A DNA stretch of 49,342 nt from a virus, in IMG/VR virus record IMGVR_UViG_3300037084_000029, positions 1 through 49,342 of that record; one strand, written 5' to 3'. Each line of letters begins with the position of its first letter. The first letter of the stretch is position 1. The translations under genes were made by a program, and so were the position numbers. The notes under the pieces were generated by a model, which worked only from the letters and a program-made list of their open reading frames with translations, was not told where the DNA came from and made no database searches. Positions 15,402 to 23,100 of this stretch are shown piece after piece.

Positions 15402-15625
15402 TGAACTTCAGGATCAAAGGGCTAACCAAGTCCATCGGGGCAGGGGATCTTGTCGCTAAGTTTACGAAAGCGATAGGCATTACCCCCTGCTCCGCTTGCC
15501 GTAAGAGGCAGGCGGCTCTTAACAACATGATGGCATTTGTGCCTTGGCGGGTCACGCCATTTACGGGGCAACTGGTTATAAGAAAACCGCAGGACGACGC
15601 TACGGACAAGAAGCCCGAAGTTTAG
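15401..15625 (+). CDS. Small protein with CSAC motif, 74 aa
   Basis: ATG overlaps the previous stop. Contains KFTKAIGITPCSACRKRQAA, a pattern I recognise from short proteins of phages and bacteria (GxxPCxxCxxRxxxLN). Function unknown. Followed by a strong AGGAGG. Confidence 0.55.
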   Translation: MNFRIKGLTKSIGAGDLVAKFTKAIGITPCSACRKRQAALNNMMAFVPWRVTPFTGQLVIRKPQDDATDKKPEV

Positions 15626-15637
15626 GAGGCATCTTGA

Positions 15638-15703
15638 GTGGCCCTAGATACATTTCAGACAAATAAATCCCAGATTGGGTATTACGAAAAGTATTGGGAT
15701 TAA
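15638..15703 (+). CDS. Possible 21-aa micro-ORF
   Basis: GTG start with AGGAGG at 15624-15629 (spacing 8). It encodes MALDTFQTNKSQIGYYEKYW plus D and stops just before the ribosome binding site of the next gene. The good ribosome binding site and complete filling of the gap favour a leader peptide or real micro-protein, but length makes this uncertain. Confidence 0.3.
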   Translation: MALDTFQTNKSQIGYYEKYWD

Positions 15704-15720
15704 GTAAGGAGATTGAGGAA

Positions 15721-16488
15721 ATGGAGAAACACGTGCAAATTGCATGGTACAATTCAGGACCGGCATGGGCTAATCTACAGACTGATCTAGATAGACGATT
15801 ATCAATTCGTGTTGAGAAAATCGATGCGATTGAGTGCTTAAACCATAAACCGCGAGATCCCAAAGAAGAGAGGGATGGTGGCATGGTTTGGGTAAACGGC
15901 ATTTCTTATAGTATAGGGCACGATCAAGCAATGGCCCTAAAGGGGGAGTTACGCGATCACTGGGAAGAAGAGGATAAAAAACTAGCAGAACGGCTAGCCG
16001 CCATCGACAAACAAAAGCAAGAGACGGATAAGTACTGGGAGGGCAGAAAGCAACAGTACAAGAGCAAAGTGATTGACAATAGGGTGGCTTTAGGCAGTGT
16101 CCCATTAGCCGACTGCGTTGATGAAGTCGCATCGAAAATCAAGAAACAAAACGAAACTAAGCAGGATGACGCCCAAGTTTTGAGACTGAGTGAAAAACTT
16201 GCCCCTCAGTTTTTTACTATACTAGCCCAAGACCTTAAGGAAAAAATAGGTCGGTTTAATACCAAAACCGATAACATGATGAGATATACCGTTGATCCTG
16301 GGCGTGGAATCAAAATTGAGAATCTCTCTTTCCCGCTCGTGGAGTTCGCAGCTACATTAACCAGCTTAGCGCTGGTGTGCGATTGCAAGACAAAAAAAAT
16401 CTACAACCGCAGACTGGGAATCAATTTATCACGATATAGTGTTCCTGTTAGGCGGAAACGTGATGAACACGCATTTCTTCACTTTTAA
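15721..16488 (+). CDS. Hypothetical coiled-coil protein, apparently frameshifted near its 3' end
   Basis: 255 aa as read in one frame; ATG 15721 preceded by GGAG/GAGGAA. The middle (KGELRDHWEEEDKKLAERLA, KQKQETDKYWEGRKQQYKSK) looks coiled-coil. Base composition is visibly AT-richer than in genes to the left. After an 8-A run (16392-16399) the annotated frame ends in a poor, basic tail, whereas the +1 frame stays open to 16561 with protein-like sequence (DWESIYHDIVFLLGGNVMNT). An indel, assembly error or slippage at the A-run is likely. No family recognised. Confidence 0.65.
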   Translation: MEKHVQIAWYNSGPAWANLQTDLDRRLSIRVEKIDAIECLNHKPRDPKEERDGGMVWVNGISYSIGHDQAMALKGELRDHWEEEDKKLAERLAAIDKQKQETDKYWEGRKQQYKSKVIDNRVALGSVPLADCVDEVASKIKKQNETKQDDAQVLRLSEKLAPQFFTILAQDLKEKIGRFNTKTDNMMRYTVDPGRGIKIENLSFPLVEFAATLTSLALVCDCKTKKIYNRRLGINLSRYSVPVRRKRDEHAFLHF

Positions 16489-16561
16489 GGGGGGCTACTA
16501 TTGCAATGTGGGAGAAATCTGCGAGTTGCTTCTCAAGCCATTACTAGAAGCTCTACTGTAA
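16400..16561 (+). other. Out-of-frame continuation of the 15721 gene
   Basis: Reading from 16400 in the +1 frame gives STTADWESIYHDIVFLLGGN then FFTFKGGYYCNVGEICELLL, stopping at TAA 16559-16561. It fills the otherwise empty gap before the next ribosome binding site. If one A of the A8 tract is removed the two parts form a single protein of about 278 aa. Confidence 0.55.
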
Positions 16562-16596
16562 ACGCCATGTCTGAATAAGTGGAAAGGGGTAAAATC

Positions 16597-16974
16597 ATGG
16601 AACAAAAAGTGTTGAAGCCAAGTGAACGCATCGGCGAAATCAGAGATAAAATCATACAGGATATGGTCTCCGCATATAAGAAAAAAGTAGCAGCAGAGGC
16701 GGCTTCTCTGGAAACCGACAACCCTAGCATCCTTGGATGCAAAACATTCTTCAGCCCAGCCAGTTGTAGGTCAAACTCTTTGTTTAATATGGATACCTGC
16801 ATAAAAACGGTTGAATTTTGCGAAAAGCCAGAAGTATGGATTCAAGCCATACTGGATTACCTGGACGATCTGCCCATCAAAACGCTAGACGTATCAGATC
16901 CTCAATCGACCAAAGCCGATCCGTCACCCCAGCAGCCATCGCCGGGCTCACCCGCAACGTCGGAGGAACTATGA
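16597..16974 (+). CDS. Hypothetical protein, 125 aa
   Basis: ATG with AAGGGG upstream. Helical N-terminus (ERIGEIRDKIIQDMVSAYKK), four scattered cysteines in the middle and a Pro/Ser-rich C-terminus (DPSPQQPSPGSPATSEEL). AT-rich at its start. Overlaps the next gene (ATGA). Function unknown. Confidence 0.55.
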   Translation: MEQKVLKPSERIGEIRDKIIQDMVSAYKKKVAAEAASLETDNPSILGCKTFFSPASCRSNSLFNMDTCIKTVEFCEKPEVWIQAILDYLDDLPIKTLDVSDPQSTKADPSPQQPSPGSPATSEEL

Positions 16975-17186
16975 GTGGCATTGGGTACAACCCATCCCCA
17001 GAGATTCCAGATTGGCTTTTTCGGCGATCTGTTAGATTGGGCAAGAAGTTCGACAAGCTAGACGCAGAGATACAGCGCTCTATGGCTGAATTGACAAAAA
17101 CAATTCAGGCATCCCCCGATCAGGTTGGGCTGATTGCAGACATCAACCAGTTTATAGAAGGCCGGGACAAGAAGAAAAGGTCTTAA
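16971..17186 (+). CDS. Hypothetical protein, 71 aa, last gene of the plus arm
   Basis: Starts in the ATGA overlap. Helical and charged (FDKLDAEIQRSMAELTKTIQ). It ends only 3 bp from the stop of the convergent 2886-aa gene. No clear intrinsic terminator separates the arms; the hairpin at 17202-17218 lies inside the opposite gene and lacks a T-tract. Confidence 0.5.
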   Translation: MSGIGYNPSPEIPDWLFRRSVRLGKKFDKLDAEIQRSMAELTKTIQASPDQVGLIADINQFIEGRDKKKRS

Positions 17187-17189
17187 GCC

Positions 17190-20100
17190 CTAGTATCCTT
17201 CCACCCCTGGCGGGGGTGCTGTACGTATCTGCTGCGGCGGTCTCCAGGTTTCGACTTCATCTTTAGCGACTCGTTGCTCAATTCTTGGCGTCCACTGTCC
17301 TGGCCGGTTACGAACAACAGAGCCTAGCTTGTTAAGTAGGAGGCTCTGAATCTCAGCCTTCTCTTCGTTCGTCGCTTTCTCCCAAACTTCTAACAGTTTA
17401 TCTGGGTCGGTGATGCGCTGGATCGCCCTGGTCAGAGGAGGAGTTCGGTACTGCTTAGCCACGTCTTCCAGGTCCTTGACAGTGAGCTTACCTTTACCTA
17501 CTAGGTCCATGGCCTGATCGTAGACATCCTCACCCCGCTTCAGCTTGTTCATCAACTGGCTCTTGTCTTTAGTTTTCTCGAATTGCTCTTTGGTACGAGC
17601 GCCTACAGATACGGTCTCTGCCGCCGCTTCTTTGGCTGCACGCACAGCGGGAGAGTCGGTGATGTCCGTAGGGGCCTTGGTGAACCCCAGAAGCCCCAGC
17701 ACTTGCGAGGATAGGGGTTGCCCCTGTTCCCTAGACTTAAAGAAAGACTGCGCCGCAAAAGGCATCGGGATCATGTGCCCGGCAATATCCTTCGCCTGCT
17801 CGTACCACGGGTCGGCTGGGTGATAGACCTCCGTGCCGTAGAAGTCCTTCCCTCCCTTCCCGATTCCACCCCGTAACAAGTCCATAAACCTGCCGATGTC
17901 GCCAGCATAAGAAGAGGATATGTACCCTCCAATACTGCGGGCTAAGTGGACCCAATCCCTCGCATAAGAGGCGAAGGAATTACGCCCTCCAACTTCGTCC
18001 GAATGGAAATACACGGCTTCGGTCCAGTCGCCTTCTGCGAGCTTGCGGAAGGTGTCCTTAAAGGATTGATGCCCCATCATCTTAGAGAGGATGGCAGACA
18101 CTGTGACGGCCAGCATCATTGTTGTGAAGAGCCAAGAAAAGTGCGCCTCAAGGGCGGGGGCTTCTCCTGTACCTGAGGCAAGTCCAGGGAGAGCCTTATA
18201 GAAATCACGCATGGTTCTCCAGCCACCACGAACACCCTTTCCGGTCGCCCTCGCATTCCCAAGTTTCCAAGTAACAGACCGGAATGCCAACTGAAGACAC
18301 GTCTTGATCGTGTTGTTCCAGAATAGGTTGTCGAAGTTCATCTCGCCAAAGCGATCTTCTACGAAATCGTTTGTTTCTCTGGCAATCTGTTCAAGGCTGT
18401 ATCCGCGCTGCGCTTGCATCGCGTCGTGCTCTATTTGTGTCTTGTTCAGTTGTTCGGTCTTGGCCCTCAGCCTGTCCTCTATGCCTTGAATCTTAGCCAT
18501 TCGCGCCGGGTCAACAGGCACGCCTGGAGGATGCGAAGCGGGAGTGCGCCTACGCTCGTCGTTCAACTGAGCAATCTCGTATTGGATGCGGTCAATGCCT
18601 TTACGGAGGTTTTCAACCCTCTCTAATTTGCGTTCGTTCTCAACCTTAGCAAAAGAGTATTCCTTCAGGAATATACCCAGTTTCAAGTTGGGGATGAAGG
18701 TCTCAAATAGAGGCGCGAGCATCGCTTCGTTGATTGCCAGTAATGCGTTGCCCGCCGCCGCAAGCTCCCTATGATCGGCAACCGCATTCTTGTAGGCAGT
18801 TCTGAAGTTTTCCGTCGCCCTCAATCTGAAGCGCTCATCCATGTGCGGCTTGCCGCCAGCCTGGAAGTAATCGTGGATCAGAGGTGCGGCGTCAGGATAG
18901 CGCTCCAGGAATCGCTGCCCCACCTTGCCAGAGGCGAACTTCTTTAACGCTTCGTTGTAATCGCCCTGCGCTGCTGCGAGTTGAGCCTCTGCCGACGCCC
19001 GCTGTGAGATCAAATCGTTGTAGCGCGGGTTGCTGGGCCGCATGAATTCCAAGGACTTATTGTACCCAGCGATGGCGTCCTTTAGCTGCTCAGTTTCCAG
19101 ATACGGCTTCCCAGCCTGTCCGTAGAGTAGTTTGGCCGAAGCGCCCAATTGCTCGATAGAAAACTCATGCACAAGCGGGGCTGCGCTGACCTTGCCGAAG
19201 CGAAATCCTGGAGTAGCGCTGGGTAAAGCGCCGGTCAGATCCTTCAGGCTTTGCCACATGAGGCGCTTTCCAAGGCTCGTTGACCCTGGCCGGTTACGCT
19301 CAAAGGTCATCTTCCCAACGCCAAGATATGCTTCTCGAAAAGCAAGCGCAAACATCGAGCCCATCGCTTCAATCGACTCGAAAACGAAGTGGAAGGGGCT
19401 GACCCCAAGCTCTATGCCGGTGTACCCATTCTTAATCCTGGAAAGCCCCCGGCCCAAAGCGTATTCCCTGATTCGGTCGCGAGACTGGAGGTTGTTGAGC
19501 AACCGCGCTAGGCCCTCTTCGACGTACCACTCTCCCACAGGGGCCATGACCTGAGTTGCGGTGATAACGCTGCCCCGCTGTCGATGCTCGTCAATGATTT
19601 GCTGCATCGCCTCGTTCATGTCCGAGGCTACCCCGTCCTTAACCCGCTGTGTTGCGTCGTCAATAGAACGAGATGTTTTGACTGGGATGTTGACCTTAGC
19701 GATGGCGTCGTCGATGCGCTTGAACCCATCCAGCGGCTTCATGCCCCTCTTGACGAACCTAATCCTGCCGCTCTCGATACCATCCTTCCACATGCGCCGC
19801 GTGGTAACGAATCTCAGGGCATCGGCATAGTGCGCCTGGAACATCGTCATCGCGTTCCAGTAGGTCGGCGTGCCACCACGCTTGACAACTTCGGCCCCAC
19901 TCTTCTCCAGTTTGTTGAGGGCGTCTATGGCCTTGTCTGAGAAAGGCGTCACCTCCAGGTTATCGACACCCTGCTCCACCTTGTACCCATCCGGCCTGAT
20001 CCCAGCCTTCTGCATGGCGGCATGGACTTCCTCTTCCGTCAACGCGGAGAAGTCCCAACGCAAGCCTTCGCTCATATCCTCGAAGACGTGCTTTTTCAGC

Positions 20101-23100
20101 ATCCCCTTGGTGCCTTCAAGCCTCTGCTTAGTGACGCCCTTGAACCCACGCTTGTCTGACGGCTCCCCAAATGAGGGGATCACTTTCCACAGAGTCCGGT
20201 AGTGGTTCTCCAGATATTCTGGATTGACACCCACTTCTTGCAGGGAATGGTAGAGATCGTCGTCTACGCCCCTAAAGAAGTCAGCCGCCTCTTGTAACGG
20301 CGCGGATATGTCCTGTGCTTCCCTCTTCCCAAATAGGCTGCTTCGCGCTGGGAGTTGCGCCTTCTGCTTGCGCCCATGCCGGATGGCATCAACGAACCCC
20401 ACTTGCATACGGGCGGGCATCGCATCGAACAGGCTACGCCACCGATCCCCAAGCTGCTGCAAAATCCAGTTAAACTCCACCATGCTCCCGTTACGCTTCA
20501 TCACGGAGTTCAGAGCGCCGAAGGAGACGTTATGCCGTGGGTCAAATGCCTGCCGAGCCAGCTTCATCGTCTCAGCCGCACCCTGGACAGGAGGCAATTC
20601 TGCCAAGTGCGACATGACGAGCGGAGTGTACTTCTTGGCTACGTCGATAGCCTCTTCCACGTAGGGATCAAGCGCGCCCAGGCCACCTCCAAGAGTGACG
20701 CTGCCAGCGCCGGGAGGGGGAGCCGTCTGTCTGGATGCAGACTCCGGCTCCGCTGCCGCCTGCGGCGGGGCTTGCGTTTTGATTGGGCCGGTATCGGCTT
20801 TGGCAGATGGCTCAGGTTCCTTCTTCGCTGCCCCGAAAGAGTCATCAAATGCTTCCCCTGGAGCCTTCCCTGTGGGCATCTCCTGCGCCCTCTCTGCGAA
20901 CAACTCCTCTGCTTTGGCCGCATCCGCAGCATAGGACTTGGCCGCATCCGCAGCATAGGACTTAAATGCTTGGGCAATACTCTTTTGGCTGTTCCCCTTT
21001 ATGAACTCGGCTATTCTCTCGGCCTTCTCAGATACTTGTGGTCTCTCGCCAGCGCCACCGAACATATCGGCTTGGTTTTCAGCCAAGAACCCACCAGCCT
21101 TGAATCCGTGCGCCTCTTGGTATTCCTTCTCGTCGCGCTCGTGCTCAATCAGGGAGATGGCATCGCGCACGTCTTTGGTCAGGCCCCACCTAGGGACGCG
21201 CTCGACCTTCTTTAGCCAAACGACGGTACGCTCTAGCTTGTTGCGAAGAGAAGGTTCTGCTCGTTCAAATTGCTGGTTGTCTGTGAACAGATCCCCCAGT
21301 AACATCTTGGCCGTTCGGTTTTTAGCTTCCTTGGTGACGGTTCCATTCTTGTCATCTAGTAGGGCGGGACGTTCCTCTTCTGTGAAGATGCCCTCGCGGA
21401 TGAGGCGGTTGATGAGCACCGGCCCATACTTTGAACTGAGGACATCATTCAGGTTTACGTCTGGCCCCACAGATTCCAAGACGCTGGCAATGTGGCTGGC
21501 CGTCTCTGCCGTCATGCTTCTGGCGTCAGCAGTAGCCCGCTCTCCCTGCGAAAGTGCGGCAGTAGTACCCTTGTTTAGATCGGTTATGGCGCGTTGTGGC
21601 TTGACATCCGCGTCCTTCAATTCCCGAACCAATATGGGCTTCTTAATCCCTTCAATTGCTTTGGGGTCAAGCCCGAACACAGCCGCTTTTTTCACCAACA
21701 AGGCGCGATACGCAGCGGCCCCCTTGGGGTTCTGCGCGTACACGCGCTCCAGCGTCATGCGCCGGTTGTTCCCGCCTAAGACGTTACCATCCGGGTCAAT
21801 AATAGACGGGCCGTTGGTGGCCGTGGGATCATCCGTGATTAGATAATCAGGATCGAACTTTGCCCCGCTGTTGACGATAACGCGAGTTTGTGCGACGGGA
21901 TCGGTATAGTCCCGGTCGTTCAGGTGGTGGTAGTCGGCGTTTCGCTCAAAGGAGAACGGGTCGTGGCTTGGGTAGGTGTCGGAGAGTTCTCGGACGGAGT
22001 AGACGGCGGCGTAGGCTCGATCTCGTCCTGGAACACGAATCTTCGTCCCCTCACCCGCAATCGGTCGGACGCTTGGTTTACGAGTTCCTGAAACCTTTGG
22101 CCCTTCTCCAACTGCTCGGTCGTCAGATCGCTTTGGCTGCTCATCGGGCTTCTCTTCCGCTTTAGTTTGCTTCTTTTCTTCCTTGGTTTCAAGTGGTTTC
22201 TCGGCTGCTGGTGCGGGTTTATGCTCCGCCTTCTTCACCGCTGGGGGTTCGGCCTTCTTGGCCTTGGCTTCACGTTCCGCCTTTTCCCTGTCAATGTCTG
22301 CCTGATACTTCGCTATCGCCACTTTGCGGTGCAACAGCATCTCGTCTTCTAACTCAAGGGCACGGTCTCGAAGCTGCATCCCCTCGTGCGTGTCTTCTGC
22401 ATAGACGGGGTTCTTCTGTATGGCGCGGACTTCTTTCTGCAACTCCTCGTAGCGTTCGACAGACGGCTCCACGGTATTCTTCTTCGCCGCAGGCAGTTCT
22501 TTGTCTACGGCTGAGGGCGGCGGCACGGTCGCTTGCGCGGGAGGAGGCGCGGTCGCAACTTTGCGCTCTTTTGCCCACGGGCCATAAATGTAGGCGGTCT
22601 CGTCGTCGATATACTTTTGAGTGATTGGGGACTTGACTCCTTCCTGGTATCGCTCCTTCACCTTCTTAGAAGGGCCGACCTTCTCGTCGTACCATCCCCA
22701 CTCTCTCGTATCGAATGTCTGGTAGACGCTAAACTGCCCGGCCTGCGTCAGTAGGCGCTGCCCGCCTGAGTATCCCGAGACGCGGTAGCCTTCGGGAATG
22801 TCCTTGTCCCGCTGAGCGTCAACGTCCTTGAGCGTAGGGTTCTTGGGCCTGACGGTCGTGGCTCGCTCGAAGGCTTCCTGGTCCTTCTTGTCTGCCGCGA
22901 CCTTGTTCGCCTGCTTCTCGGCCTCGCGTGCTGGCTCTCCACGCCTCCAGAACTCCTTCTTGATGTCGTCCCGCTGCTTGTCCCACCACTTCATCGACGC
23001 CGCTTGCTCTGGCGAGGTGAAGACCAGATCTCTACCGGGCTGGACCTTGGGGTGCCAAGACGCAGCCTCATCGACAGCCGACTTCAGATCCTCCAGTTGT

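Noticed and set aside
17202-17218. Bidirectional terminator at the convergence point
   Set aside because: A short CACCCC/GGGGTG stem without T-tract on either side, inside the coding end of the giant gene.
20355-21215. 286-aa plus-strand frame inside the giant minus-strand gene
   Set aside because: Shadow of the 2886-aa frame; Leu/Arg/Gly-rich artefact of coding bias, as are frames at 21001-21846 and 24612-25616.
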